This document shows, piece by piece, positions 1 to 10,237 of a DNA stretch of 64,000 nt (the stretch's first letter is position 1; every line of letters starts with the position of its first letter). Source of the DNA: Opitutales bacterium (GTDB lineage: Bacteria; Verrucomicrobiota; Verrucomicrobiia; Opitutales; Seribacteraceae); NCBI GenBank assembly GCA_029254745.1, contig JAQWWZ010000018.1, positions 29,397 through 93,396 on the forward strand, written 5' to 3'. The position numbers were made by a program, and so were the translations under genes. The notes beneath the pieces are model-generated. The model was given only the letters and a program-made list of their open reading frames with translations, did not search any database and was not told where the DNA came from.

Positions 1-525
1 ATAAGTTACGCTGATGGGCAAACAACCAATGTTCGAATTTTGGAATCAACGCCGGGAGCATCTTATTCTGTAGCCCAGATTAATGACTCCGACCACTGCG
101 TTGTGATAAGTTTAGATAGAAATGATATTTTTAACCGTGAGAAGTATACTTTTAGAAATAAATTAATCAAAATAGAGGGCTTTACTAATATACTTTTAAT
201 ATCGGCAGAAAATAATTCTACATCCACGACCATTAAAGATAACGCAAGCTTAAGCCTATTAACTCAATCACTCTATGCCGAAAAGTTCTTACCTTCCAAT
301 TTTGGTAGACTCGGTTTGTGGTACCAAGGAGATTGGAACCCATGGGATTGTAATCTTGTCTTTAGAGATGAAAATAACGAGACCGTAGACAAACTGTATA
401 TCAGTATTGATAAGGGGAATGGGCAGTGGTTTGGAGGATTGGAAAGCGAAAGCACTACTTTTACTCTTGGAAATGGATTTATTAACTTGGCAAGTCAATT
501 TTTGCCTACTTTATCAGGTCAATAA
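1..525 (+). CDS. Hypothetical protein, 3' portion; frame is open to the left edge so the gene probably begins upstream
   Basis: Frame 1 is open from base 1 (ISYADGQTTNVRILES...) to the stop at 523-525; the listed start at 40 is TTG. No family recognised. Confidence 0.5.
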   Translation: MSYADGQTTNVRILESTPGASYSVAQINDSDHCVVISLDRNDIFNREKYTFRNKLIKIEGFTNILLISAENNSTSTTIKDNASLSLLTQSLYAEKFLPSNFGRLGLWYQGDWNPWDCNLVFRDENNETVDKLYISIDKGNGQWFGGLESESTTFTLGNGFINLASQFLPTLSGQ

Positions 526-528
526 CCA

Positions 529-3138
529 TTGTGGTTTCGCACTTTTAGCATGAGACCACAGGATGCCTACTCTTCGATCAAAAAAGAAGGGAAATCGATT
601 TTCTTAGCCCTTGCATTAGGTCTTTTATTACAAATATCTGCTTTGCTTGTGCTGAATACTAATTTCTTTATCCATGATAAAATTAGTGCCGCTATCATTC
701 AATTATTTAAAGATGAAAATTTGGAAATTAAAATTCACGATTTGAAGCTTAGATTTCCAAATGACATAAAAGTAAGGCACATCGTTGCCACAACAATAGA
801 TGGCACCATTTATGACATCAGCAATTTAACCTTACAAGTTAATCCTATCAAATTCATCTATGACTGGAAGATGGCAATCCAAGATGTAACATGTAGGGAA
901 ATAAAGATATTTCATGACCAAAAACAATTGGATGCAGAAAACCTTTTTATTCGAAATTATAATTCGAAAATAACTACTCGCTGCAACTTCAACTTTGGAA
1001 ACAAGTCAGTGGCATGGTGCGGGGTAATAAATAAACAAGGCTTATTGAAAAATATTTTAGATTCCCCAAAAGGAAGAAGAGTCCCAAAAGGAAAAATATT
1101 GAATACTATTTCTGATTTGAAAGAAGGACTGAACCTACAAGCTTTTGCATCGTTCTCCGATCACCTCGAAATTCATGTAACTGAGAGAAAACAGAACCCA
1201 TTCTCAGAACTTAATGCCGAAATTGGAATTTCATTTGAGCACAATAGTTTTCTACTTCGCTCATCTATCTCTGGCAGAGACTTTCTCGCGGGAAATTCTA
1301 CGCAAAAAGTAAGTATTCGATCCTTTCTGATGGAGAACGAGATTTCATTAAATAGAAGTGATTGGATATATTCATTGGGGTCTATGGAGTTAAACACCAT
1401 ACATGTGGAGGGACTTCTCCAAGGTACTCTCCCGGACCTTAAGTTACAGTTTTTCCTTACCCCGGAAAAACAAGAAGTATTACTGTTAAACCATTCAGAT
1501 TATTCAGATGGCAAAATTTTTCTTTCTAATAAAAATGCACAAGAGCAAATTGAGGGTAATATTTTATTAAAGCCTGATCTCTGTAATCTTGTTCTGAACC
1601 GCCCCTCAGATTCTGCTAGGTTATTGGAAGGAAGTGGGGTTGATATTGATATCATCCCGTCTTATAATAGTCATAATCCTACCATTTTTTGCTTTAATGT
1701 GAATGCAGAAAGATTTTCTCTTCTAGAGTCACCACCAGGAGATTTCAAATTCGATGGTGAAGTGGATAAAGATTTTAATCTTTTTATCCTCAACGCATTC
1801 GGTGCTTTCGGCAGAAGTAAAGCCACGGGAAGTTTTTTCCAAAAATGGTCTCCTCTGGCTTATAAATTTGACATTGAAGGTGTATGTTATCCACAAGATT
1901 TAAATGCATGGATGCCTAATTGGTGGGATCGCATATGGCCAGACTTTGAATTCCCCGATGAGACTCCTACAGGCAAGTTTATAATTGAAGGAATTTGGGG
2001 GGGGGCACCCGGCAATTCAGTTACTCTTGGTTCTGTTGAGGCGACTAATTTCAAATTCAGAAATTTGCCAATAACAAGTTCATCCATCCTCGTTGAGGTA
2101 GATGGCAATGCAACGAATATCGCGGGGAAATCTATCAAACACAAAAATAATTCGATTACAGGAAACCTTAAATTCCCAAGACAATTATCAGACTCGCCTT
2201 ATTTCCTAGAATTCGACTTTGACGGAGAATTCCCCCTAAACCTAGGCAGGGATGTACTCGGACCAAAAATAAAGAACAAGCTTTCTGACATCAATGCTAC
2301 CAGCATTGAATGTAAAGCAGCAGGTAAAATATTTCGGCAAAATGAAGGGAAGCACGAAGCCCTCGTCCAGGTAGACATTCGAAATGCAGAAGAATTTGAA
2401 TTTCACAAGATACCCTTAGGCGACCTCAAAGGAACCCTGAATTACGAAAACAATATTTTGAGTGGAAAGTTTAACGGAGTAGAGATCGGGCAAGGCCGCT
2501 CCAATTTAATTTTTGAACTCAATCAAACTGAACAGACTGAAAATCTTATGCTCAATCTCAGTTTAAATGAAGTAAATACAGAAAAGTTCTTAGAATCAGT
2601 TTCCCATTTAATCAGTCTTGAATCCCCCTTATCACGAGACGCTAATTTTTCCGGAAGCAATTCCAATTCTGACCTAAAAGATAGCAGGTTTAATCTTTCC
2701 CTTCATGCACAAGGACCTCCAGTCAACTTTCTGCAATTTGAAGGAGCAGGAAACTTAGAGTTAAGGCATAAAAGTTTAAGCCAAATTAATATTCTTGGTG
2801 GTCTGTCCTCAGAGTTATCGAAGTTATCGCCTATACCCATAGCATCCCTTAATTTTAATAACCTAAGGACTGCTTTTGAATTAGAAAATGAAATCATTAC
2901 ATTCTCGCCCTTGGAAATCACAGGTTCACTTTCGAGTATCTTATCGGAAGGAAGCGTAAATTTAGCCAGCGGGGATATTGATCTTATTTCAAGGCTGAAA
3001 GTGGTAGGAAATATTCCAATTCCCGGTCTCAAACAGATTATGAATCTGGCAGACCCCTTATCTAAAATTGCCCAATTTAGGATTACGGGACCTTGGAGCG
3101 ACCCAGATTGGAAAGTTCAAATAAATCCTCAACCTTAA
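529..3138 (+). CDS. AsmA/TamB-like large envelope protein, N-terminal TM then long beta-rich region
   Basis: 869 aa; N-terminal hydrophobic segment; C-terminal pattern (GNLELRHKSLSQINILGGLSSELSKL...GSVNLASGDIDLISRLKVVGNIPIPGLKQIMNLADPLSKIAQFRITGPWSDPDWKV) typical of AsmA-like C-terminal regions. Start may be TTG 529 or ATG 550. Confidence 0.7.
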   Translation: MWFRTFSMRPQDAYSSIKKEGKSIFLALALGLLLQISALLVLNTNFFIHDKISAAIIQLFKDENLEIKIHDLKLRFPNDIKVRHIVATTIDGTIYDISNLTLQVNPIKFIYDWKMAIQDVTCREIKIFHDQKQLDAENLFIRNYNSKITTRCNFNFGNKSVAWCGVINKQGLLKNILDSPKGRRVPKGKILNTISDLKEGLNLQAFASFSDHLEIHVTERKQNPFSELNAEIGISFEHNSFLLRSSISGRDFLAGNSTQKVSIRSFLMENEISLNRSDWIYSLGSMELNTIHVEGLLQGTLPDLKLQFFLTPEKQEVLLLNHSDYSDGKIFLSNKNAQEQIEGNILLKPDLCNLVLNRPSDSARLLEGSGVDIDIIPSYNSHNPTIFCFNVNAERFSLLESPPGDFKFDGEVDKDFNLFILNAFGAFGRSKATGSFFQKWSPLAYKFDIEGVCYPQDLNAWMPNWWDRIWPDFEFPDETPTGKFIIEGIWGGAPGNSVTLGSVEATNFKFRNLPITSSSILVEVDGNATNIAGKSIKHKNNSITGNLKFPRQLSDSPYFLEFDFDGEFPLNLGRDVLGPKIKNKLSDINATSIECKAAGKIFRQNEGKHEALVQVDIRNAEEFEFHKIPLGDLKGTLNYENNILSGKFNGVEIGQGRSNLIFELNQTEQTENLMLNLSLNEVNTEKFLESVSHLISLESPLSRDANFSGSNSNSDLKDSRFNLSLHAQGPPVNFLQFEGAGNLELRHKSLSQINILGGLSSELSKLSPIPIASLNFNNLRTAFELENEIITFSPLEITGSLSSILSEGSVNLASGDIDLISRLKVVGNIPIPGLKQIMNLADPLSKIAQFRITGPWSDPDWKVQINPQP

Positions 3139-3221
3139 GTTTATCCTTTGCTAAAAATTTTAAATAAAGTATACATAGAAAATAATCGTTTATCATAACA
3201 ATCAAATGGAGGAAATTAACT

Positions 3222-3665
3222 TTGGACTTAAGCGAACTTAAAGGGATCATTTCCTTAATGCAAAAATCTGATCTCACCGACCTAGAGATCGAAACTCAGG
3301 ACCTTAAATTAAGGTTAGGAAGACCTGGAGCAGGAGGTGTTGTGTCACATGCTATCTTACCTCAAGCGGTACCGCAGCCTGGTGCTTTGCCCGCAGCCCA
3401 ACCCTCACCGGTTCAACCAAGTGCTGACTCTTCTAACAATTTTAAATCGCCAATGGTTGGCACCTTTTATCGTAAACCCTCTCCCGACGACGCTGCATTC
3501 GTACAAGTTGGTGATCAAGTAAACAAAGGTGATATCCTTTGCATTATTGAGGCAATGAAGGTGATGAACGAAATACAGGCAGATGTAAGTGGTGAAGTTA
3601 CAGAAATAATGGCAGATGACGGCGACAGCGTGGAATACGGCCAACCTCTTTTTTCGATCAAATAG
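3222..3665 (+). CDS. accB: Acetyl-CoA carboxylase biotin carboxyl carrier protein
   Basis: Biotinylation motif EAMKVMNEI, Pro/Ala linker, adjacent accC. Confidence 0.95.
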   Translation: MDLSELKGIISLMQKSDLTDLEIETQDLKLRLGRPGAGGVVSHAILPQAVPQPGALPAAQPSPVQPSADSSNNFKSPMVGTFYRKPSPDDAAFVQVGDQVNKGDILCIIEAMKVMNEIQADVSGEVTEIMADDGDSVEYGQPLFSIK

Positions 3666-3679
3666 CCCATCCTTTATTT

Positions 3680-5059
3680 ATGATTCGCAAAATTCTCATA
3701 GCGAACCGAGGTGAAATCGCATTACGGATAGTTCGGGCTTGCCGTGAACTTGGAATAAGAACACTAGCGGTTTATTCAGAAGCCGACGAACAATCCTTAC
3801 ATGTACAGCTTGCTGATGAAGCTATTTGTATAGGGCCCGCACCCAGCAGTGAGAGTTATCTCCGAGCCGATCGTATCTTAAGTGCCGCAGAGCTAGCGGA
3901 TGTCGATGCCATCCATCCGGGTTATGGTTTCCTTTCTGAAAATGCCGAATTTGCTGAGCAATGTGAATCATGCGATATTACCTTCATCGGTCCTAAATCT
4001 GAAACTATCCGCCAAATGGGTCACAAGGCCCGAGCAAGAGAGACTGTTTCAAAGGCAGGTGTCCCCATTATTCCAGGAAGCGACGGCCCTGTTGACGATG
4101 AAAAAATAGCCGTCAAAACAGCGCAGAAAATTGGATTTCCAGTCATTATCAAAGCCGTGTCTGGTGGTGGTGGGCGTGGAATGAGAATTGCGCACAACGC
4201 CGCTACATTTGCCAAGGAATTTCAGTCAGCTCGCTTAGAAGCCGAAAAAGCTTTTGGGGATGGTTCACTTTATATAGAAAAATATTTGGAGGACCCGAGA
4301 CATATAGAATTTCAAATCTTAGCTGATCAACACGGAAATACCATTCACCTTGGGGAAAGAGATTGCTCAGTACAAAGAAGGCACCAAAAGGTAATTGAGG
4401 AATCCCCCTCCCCTTTTCTCGACAAAAGCCTGCGAAACAGGATGGGTAAGGCAGCCATCAAGGCTGCATTGGCCGCAGATTATGTAAACGCAGGAACCAT
4501 TGAATTTCTTGTTGATGCAAAAGGAAACTTCTACTTTATAGAAATGAACACCCGCATTCAAGTTGAACACGGAGTGACCGAAGAGGCAACCGGGATTGAC
4601 CTAATCAAGGAACAAATCCAAATAGCTTCAGGCAACCGCTTATCGTTTTCACAAAAAGACATTTCACTCACTAAACACGCTATTGAATGCCGAATCTGCG
4701 CTGAGAACCCTGCCAAGGGATTCATTCCATCCCCCGGCACCATCGACTTATACTACGCCCCTGGTGGTCACGGTGTTCGGGTTGATTCCCATGTTTATGG
4801 AGGCTACACCGTATCCCCTCATTATGATAGCATGATCTGTAAATTGATTACTTATGGACGAACCAGAAAAATTGCTTTAGATCGAATGTATCGAGCATTG
4901 AGTGAGTATTTGATAAGAGGGATTGATACAAATGTGGAGTTCGTAAAAGCGGTTATCCTCGACCCTGCCTTCAGGCAAGGAGAAGCGACAACCTCCTATG
5001 TAGAAGAATTTTTAGCACGCGCACCTAAAGAATTATTTGAAAAAAAACCGAAAGAGTAA
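3680..5059 (+). CDS. accC: Acetyl-CoA carboxylase biotin carboxylase subunit
   Basis: [47 protein letters not shown] motifs. Confidence 0.96.
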   Translation: MIRKILIANRGEIALRIVRACRELGIRTLAVYSEADEQSLHVQLADEAICIGPAPSSESYLRADRILSAAELADVDAIHPGYGFLSENAEFAEQCESCDITFIGPKSETIRQMGHKARARETVSKAGVPIIPGSDGPVDDEKIAVKTAQKIGFPVIIKAVSGGGGRGMRIAHNAATFAKEFQSARLEAEKAFGDGSLYIEKYLEDPRHIEFQILADQHGNTIHLGERDCSVQRRHQKVIEESPSPFLDKSLRNRMGKAAIKAALAADYVNAGTIEFLVDAKGNFYFIEMNTRIQVEHGVTEEATGIDLIKEQIQIASGNRLSFSQKDISLTKHAIECRICAENPAKGFIPSPGTIDLYYAPGGHGVRVDSHVYGGYTVSPHYDSMICKLITYGRTRKIALDRMYRALSEYLIRGIDTNVEFVKAVILDPAFRQGEATTSYVEEFLARAPKELFEKKPKE

Positions 5060-5063
5060 GCAA

Positions 5064-5513
5064 ATGAGTAACAAAAAAAAGGATGACAGTATTGAAGATT
5101 CAATCCCAACAATCTCTGGAGAATCAAGCGAACTTGGGTGCATTCGCATTAATCACAGTGTCGTTGCTGGAATTGTCCGCCTTGCCACTCAATCTGTTAC
5201 GGGCGTGGTCAATGTTGGAGGTGGTGGAGTAGTCGAAGGTTTAACTGACTTTTTCTCTAAAAAGGAATCCGAACGAGGCGTAAAAGTTGCTGAAGCAAAG
5301 GATGGAGGTTATGATATTGAGGTACGCGTGGTACTTGAGTTTGGTGTTGATTTGGCAAAAGTGGGCGTAGCCATACAGGAGGCGGTTCGGGATCAAATTT
5401 TGGCCATGACTGGAAATCATTCAAAAAACATTGATGTTGTGATCGATGACATCAAAATGGATTCTTCTGATAAAGATGATGACGAGATCCAGTGGGATGC
5501 AAAAACAGACTAG
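5064..5513 (+). CDS. Asp23/Gls24 family envelope stress response protein
   Basis: Motif pattern INHSVVAGIVRLATQSVTGVVNVGGG...VRVVLEFGVDLAKVGVAIQEAVRDQI. ATG at 5064 preferred over the track start 5037, which overlaps accC. Confidence 0.85.
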   Translation: MSNKKKDDSIEDSIPTISGESSELGCIRINHSVVAGIVRLATQSVTGVVNVGGGGVVEGLTDFFSKKESERGVKVAEAKDGGYDIEVRVVLEFGVDLAKVGVAIQEAVRDQILAMTGNHSKNIDVVIDDIKMDSSDKDDDEIQWDAKTD

Positions 5514-5530
5514 CCCTGCATGACTAATTT

Positions 5531-5968
5531 GTGATTTTTGAAAAAATAAAAAGTTTTCTTAATTGGTCTTATCCAGAAGCCATACAAAGCCCCTACTATT
5601 GGTACGTATTTGCTCTTTTTCTTGCCTTAGTTGTTACACTTTGGGTGCTTAGTAAAATGAAAACGGAATTGCTTCCTGTTTTTAAAGATGAAGAAGGAGT
5701 TGTTCAAATCACCCCCCACGCCCTTCATGAACTCGTAAAAAAGACCTGCGAAGATATGGCCGGTATCTACAGCCCAAATACCGGCATTAAAAAGAGAGGA
5801 AGCGCTATACGACTCGATGTACAATTGCGAATCCAAACTGACTGCAATGTACAGGAGACTAGACTAGAACTTAAGAGAAGGCTTGAAGAAGTGATGATTA
5901 AAAAGCTAAACTTCGATAATTTTGATGGCGTTGATATTCTCATCAAAGGATTTCAAACCAAAAAATAG
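5531..5968 (+). CDS. Membrane-anchored Asp23-like (AmaP-like) protein
   Basis: Single N-terminal TM (YYWYVFALFLALVVTLWVL) followed by an Asp23-like alpha/beta region (VVQITPHALHELVKKTCEDMAGIYS...DVQLRIQTDCNVQETRLELKRRLEEVM); directly downstream of Asp23. Confidence 0.6.
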   Translation: MIFEKIKSFLNWSYPEAIQSPYYWYVFALFLALVVTLWVLSKMKTELLPVFKDEEGVVQITPHALHELVKKTCEDMAGIYSPNTGIKKRGSAIRLDVQLRIQTDCNVQETRLELKRRLEEVMIKKLNFDNFDGVDILIKGFQTKK

Positions 5969-5972
5969 TTTT

Positions 5973-7067
5973 CTATTTTTTCTGTAGCTCTCGGAGAATA
6001 GGTGCACAGGTTGATATTTCAACCTCACTTCCCCGCACATCAGCAAAATAAGTATCTCCTTGTTTGGCACCTATCTTTGCGTTAATGAGCGCACTACCAA
6101 TGGGTTGCCCAGCGCAGGGTGAGTAGCCACCAGATAAAGTTTTGCCAACTTGTGTGTGACTATCTGAAATTATAGAGCCAGCCCGCGGAATTCTTCTTCC
6201 CTTCACACGGAAATATTTCACAAGTGGCTTCGTGGCATCATGGAACTGTTCGATTAATGCTTCTTTTCCTACAAAGTCTTTCTTACTCAAATCCACACTC
6301 CACTTTAGGCCAGCCTGCAGTGGTGATATTTCTTCCGATAATTCATGGCCGTAAAGAGGAAATCCAGCCTCAAGCCTTAAACTGTCTCGTGCCGCAAGCC
6401 CAGCCCATGATGCTCCTGTGGCAAAGCATAAGTTGTCAAGTGCCTCTGCGACAGGGAGTAGAGTATTCTGCTCACAATAAAGCTCATAGCCATCCTCTCC
6501 AGTATAGCCGGTCCTGGCCACAATTACTTCGGTTGAATTAAAGGTAAAACTACCGAAATCCATTTTTTGAAGAAGTGAGATTTTATCACCCAAAACAGCA
6601 CCAAGTATCTCCTGACTTCTAGGTCCTTGCACCGCAAGCTGTCCAAATTTATCAGATACATTAACCACCTGACACTCGAAATTATTGGAAATTTCCAAAA
6701 GATGCTGATAATCCTTTTCAGTATTGGATGCATTCACACAAAGGAAATAGTTTTCTTCATTAATCTTGTAACAAATAAGATCATCAATGGTTCCACCGAG
6801 ATGATTGCAAAGAGGTGAATAAATCCCTTTCCCCACAGAAAACTTCTTGATATTTTGGGTTAAAACAAACGATAAAAAGTCTGTGGCTTCCTTACCTTTT
6901 ACTTCAATTTCACCCATATGACTTACATCAAAGAATGTGGCTTTCTCCCTTGTGAGTAAATGCTCATCAATCGAACTTCCATAAGATATGGGCATTGCCC
7001 AACCTGCAAAGGTAGCAAACTTGGCACCTTTAGATTGGTGAAAAGAGTGTAACTGAAGAGTTTTCAT
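5973..7067 (-). CDS. gcvT: Glycine cleavage system aminomethyltransferase (T protein)
   Basis: SHMGEIEVKG, ARTGYTGEDGYELY, GLAARDSLRLEAGFPLYGHEL motifs. Confidence 0.95.
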   Translation of the reverse strand: MKTLQLHSFHQSKGAKFATFAGWAMPISYGSSIDEHLLTREKATFFDVSHMGEIEVKGKEATDFLSFVLTQNIKKFSVGKGIYSPLCNHLGGTIDDLICYKINEENYFLCVNASNTEKDYQHLLEISNNFECQVVNVSDKFGQLAVQGPRSQEILGAVLGDKISLLQKMDFGSFTFNSTEVIVARTGYTGEDGYELYCEQNTLLPVAEALDNLCFATGASWAGLAARDSLRLEAGFPLYGHELSEEISPLQAGLKWSVDLSKKDFVGKEALIEQFHDATKPLVKYFRVKGRRIPRAGSIISDSHTQVGKTLSGGYSPCAGQPIGSALINAKIGAKQGDTYFADVRGSEVEISTCAPILRELQKK

Positions 7068-7162
7068 AATGTTGGATTCTTACTTGCTTGCCTTATTTTT
7101 ACAGCAATATTTCATGGTTTTAATGTACCTAGGTTTTGTAAAGACCAACTAAGAAATATGCA

Positions 7163-8230
7163 ATGTCTTTGGAATTAGTCACTGCAGTATCCCTCACCAT
7201 CGGGATTTCTGCTCTATGCTCAACGCTAGAAGCGATGATTTTAAGTATAACCTCGGCTGAACTTGAAAATCTTAAAATTGCATCTCCTAGAAGAGGAAAC
7301 TTATTAGCAAAATTTAGAAATGAATTAGAGGAGACCAGTTCCGCTATCTTAAGTTTAAACACAATAGCCAATACGCTTGGTGCAACGCTGGTGGGAGGAA
7401 TTGCAGAAAAATCCCTTGGAGGTGATGGTAATAATTTGTTTATTTTCGCCATCGGCATGACACTTGGGATCCTGTTTTTTGCAGAGATTTTGCCGAAAAA
7501 CCTGACAGTATCTTATCGCTCTGAAATGATCGGTAATCTGGTTTACCCACTTTGGGCTGTGAGAATTATAATGACTCCATTTTCCAAAGTTTGTAAAGCT
7601 ACTGTACAGGCTTTCGTTCCTGCTAAAGAAAAAGATGATGAAAGTGATGCGCAGGAGATTATTCTCCTCGCCCGAAAAGGGGCAAAAGAAGGCACACTGA
7701 CCAGTCAGGAGAAGGACTGGATTACCAATGCACTGAAACTTGATAATATTGCTGTACATGAGATCATGACACCAAGAACTGTGATGTTTAGCCTGGATGA
7801 AGACTCAACAGTAAATGAAATATTCAAACGCCACCCCAATATTCCTTTTGCAAGAATTCCTGTATTTAAAGAATCGATTGATCACATTACTGGAGTCGTG
7901 AGAAGAAGGGACCTCCACAATTCAATTGTAGAAGAAAAAGCACACAAAACCCTGAAAGAAATTTCTTTAGAAGCTATCTTTATCCCTGAAAATGTATCTG
8001 CCGATAAAGCACTGCGCTTATTACTCACAGAGCATGTACAGTTATGCATAGTAGTCGATGAATTCGGGTCGGTTGTTGGGGTGCTTGCCATGGAAGACAT
8101 TATTGAAAGTATATTGGGTCAGGAAATTTTTGAACATGATGACATCGCGGTAGATATGAGAGAACTTGCAAAAAGAAAACACATGGAAAGATTAAGTTCC
8201 ACCAAACAAAACAGGGAGAACAGTATATAA
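7163..8230 (+). CDS. CNNM/CorC-family membrane protein with CBS domain pair
   Basis: N-terminal TM (CNNM) region, then HEIMTPRTVMFSLDED...PFARIPVFKESIDHITGVVRRRDL...VVDEFGSVVGVLAMEDIIESILG. Confidence 0.9.
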   Translation: MSLELVTAVSLTIGISALCSTLEAMILSITSAELENLKIASPRRGNLLAKFRNELEETSSAILSLNTIANTLGATLVGGIAEKSLGGDGNNLFIFAIGMTLGILFFAEILPKNLTVSYRSEMIGNLVYPLWAVRIIMTPFSKVCKATVQAFVPAKEKDDESDAQEIILLARKGAKEGTLTSQEKDWITNALKLDNIAVHEIMTPRTVMFSLDEDSTVNEIFKRHPNIPFARIPVFKESIDHITGVVRRRDLHNSIVEEKAHKTLKEISLEAIFIPENVSADKALRLLLTEHVQLCIVVDEFGSVVGVLAMEDIIESILGQEIFEHDDIAVDMRELAKRKHMERLSSTKQNRENSI

Positions 8231-9090
8231 TGTTTCTCGCTGATCAGATTTCGCATTGGAGTCATAACCTAAGTCCATTCCTTTGGAAATTTCCAGATTC
8301 GTGGGGAAGCTGGGGTCCTGGTGGCATCAGGTGGTATGGGATTTCTTATCTTTTGGGCTTCATCGCAGCTTACTTCCTTCTTTTTTTATATTTCAAAAGA
8401 AACAAGAGCCCTTATGACTCCGAACAAATAATGAACCTTATGACCTTCCAGGTTCTTGGTGTTCTCATCGGGGGACGGTTGGGATACATCCTTCTTTATC
8501 AGTGGGAAAGTTTGGTTACGGATCCTTTTATGATCCTTCGTGTATGGGAAGGTGGGATGGCAAGCCATGGAGGGTTTATTGGCGTGGCGGTTGCCACAAT
8601 CTGGTATGCCAAGCATTCGAGGCAAACTATTTTTCCCATTGCCGATCTTTTGGTAAGCGTGGTTCCCCCAGGTATTTTTTTTGGAAGAATAGCAAATTTT
8701 ATTAACGGAGAATTATGGGGTAAAACAACGGATGTTTCATGGGGGGTACTCTTCCCTAAAGCCCCAGATTTTGTACTGGGTGTAGCCAGGCATCCATCTC
8801 AAATATACGCTGCATTGCTAGAAGGTTTACTGCCCTTTTTGGTCGTTCAGTATCGATTTTGGAAAACAGATATTTCTACCAACTACCCGGGCAGACTTTC
8901 GGGCGAATTTCTTATTCTCTACGCTTGTGCAAGAATATTTGGTGAAAATTTCAGACAACCTGATGCATCACTAATATTAGGATTCAGTAGAGGTCAGTTT
9001 TATTCTTTTTTCCTTTGTCTTGGCGGTTTCGTATTAATTTTTCTAAGCAGAAGATACTCACCAGGATCGAGAAAATCATCAAATCGATGA
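8230..9090 (+). CDS. lgt: Prolipoprotein diacylglyceryl transferase
   Basis: RWYGISYLLGF, GGMASHGGFIGV, GRIANFINGELWGK, HPSQIYAALLEG motifs. Confidence 0.95.
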   Translation: MFLADQISHWSHNLSPFLWKFPDSWGSWGPGGIRWYGISYLLGFIAAYFLLFLYFKRNKSPYDSEQIMNLMTFQVLGVLIGGRLGYILLYQWESLVTDPFMILRVWEGGMASHGGFIGVAVATIWYAKHSRQTIFPIADLLVSVVPPGIFFGRIANFINGELWGKTTDVSWGVLFPKAPDFVLGVARHPSQIYAALLEGLLPFLVVQYRFWKTDISTNYPGRLSGEFLILYACARIFGENFRQPDASLILGFSRGQFYSFFLCLGGFVLIFLSRRYSPGSRKSSNR

Positions 9091-9187
9091 AATATTCCCA
9101 ATAAATCTTAAAAATTACCATAATGTGAGTTATTTGGCTTTGACTTAACTACGAAAAGAGAGAGAAATCATAAAGCTACAATTATAA

Positions 9188-10228
9188 ATGATAGGTAATT
9201 TTTTCGGATTTCTTTCCAATGACATTGGAATTGACCTTGGTACTGCCAATACTTTGGTGTTTGTTCGTGACCGAGGTATTGTACTTCGTGAACCCAGTGT
9301 GGTAGCTCGTTACAAAACGAGTAAGAAGGTTTGTGCCGTAGGTGCAGATGCCAAAAGGATGCTTGGGCGGACCCCTGGAACCATTGAGGCACTTCGCCCC
9401 ATGAAAGATGGCGTCATAGCAGACTTTGAAATTTCGGAAGCTATGCTTAGGTACTTTATTGAAAAAGTAGACAAAAGAAAATTGGTTCCGCCCCGTGTTG
9501 TTATTGCTGTTCCTTCAGGTATTACAGCCGTTGAAAAAAGGGCGGTTAAAGATTCTGCAATACGAGCGGGAGCAAGAGAAGTTCTTCTACTAGGTGAACC
9601 AATGGCAGCATCTATCGGGGCCGGTCTTCCAATTGACGAAGAATATGCTAATATGATCGTCGATATTGGGGGAGGTACCACCGAGGTCGCAATCATATCA
9701 ATTTCAGGAGTTTCATATCAAAGAAGCATACGAGTGGGGGGAGATGAATTGGATGAGTCCATCATTGCCTACATGAAAAGAGCATACGGTTTGTTAATCG
9801 GAGAACGAACAGCTGAAGAAATAAAGTTTACAGTCGGCTCTGCGGCTCCTTTAGACACGGGAGAAATGACCATGGATGTGAGAGGGAGAGATGCAACTGC
9901 GGGTCTTCCAAAAACAATCCATATCACTTCCCAAGAAATCCGAGAAGAAGCCTTAAAGGAAGTAGTAACACAAATCGTGGAGTTAGTTAAAAATGCTTTA
10001 GACAGGTGTCAGCCTGAACATTCTGCTGATCTGATTGATAGAGGTATTGTCTTAGCAGGTGGCGGTGCCCTGATCAGAGGACTTGACCAAGTGATTAGCG
10101 ATGCTACAGGACTTACTGTTATCCAGGCTGACGATCCTCTTTGCTGCGTTGCGAATGGTACGGGGAAGTTTCTCGATCTACTTGGCACACTTAGCCGTGA
10201 GCAAGTGGATCGATTGGTCACCCAGTAA
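9188..10228 (+). CDS. mreB: Rod shape-determining protein MreB
   Basis: DIGIDLGTANTLVFV, IVDIGGGTTEVAIISI, IVLAGGGALIRGLD. Confidence 0.98.
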   Translation: MIGNFFGFLSNDIGIDLGTANTLVFVRDRGIVLREPSVVARYKTSKKVCAVGADAKRMLGRTPGTIEALRPMKDGVIADFEISEAMLRYFIEKVDKRKLVPPRVVIAVPSGITAVEKRAVKDSAIRAGAREVLLLGEPMAASIGAGLPIDEEYANMIVDIGGGTTEVAIISISGVSYQRSIRVGGDELDESIIAYMKRAYGLLIGERTAEEIKFTVGSAAPLDTGEMTMDVRGRDATAGLPKTIHITSQEIREEALKEVVTQIVELVKNALDRCQPEHSADLIDRGIVLAGGGALIRGLDQVISDATGLTVIQADDPLCCVANGTGKFLDLLGTLSREQVDRLVTQ

Positions 10229-10237
10229 ATTTCGACA

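Noticed and set aside
4021-4215. Numerous 60-140 aa ORFs antisense or out of frame to housekeeping genes (this one is an example in accC)
   Set aside because: They lie fully inside strongly supported genes and show no independent family signal.
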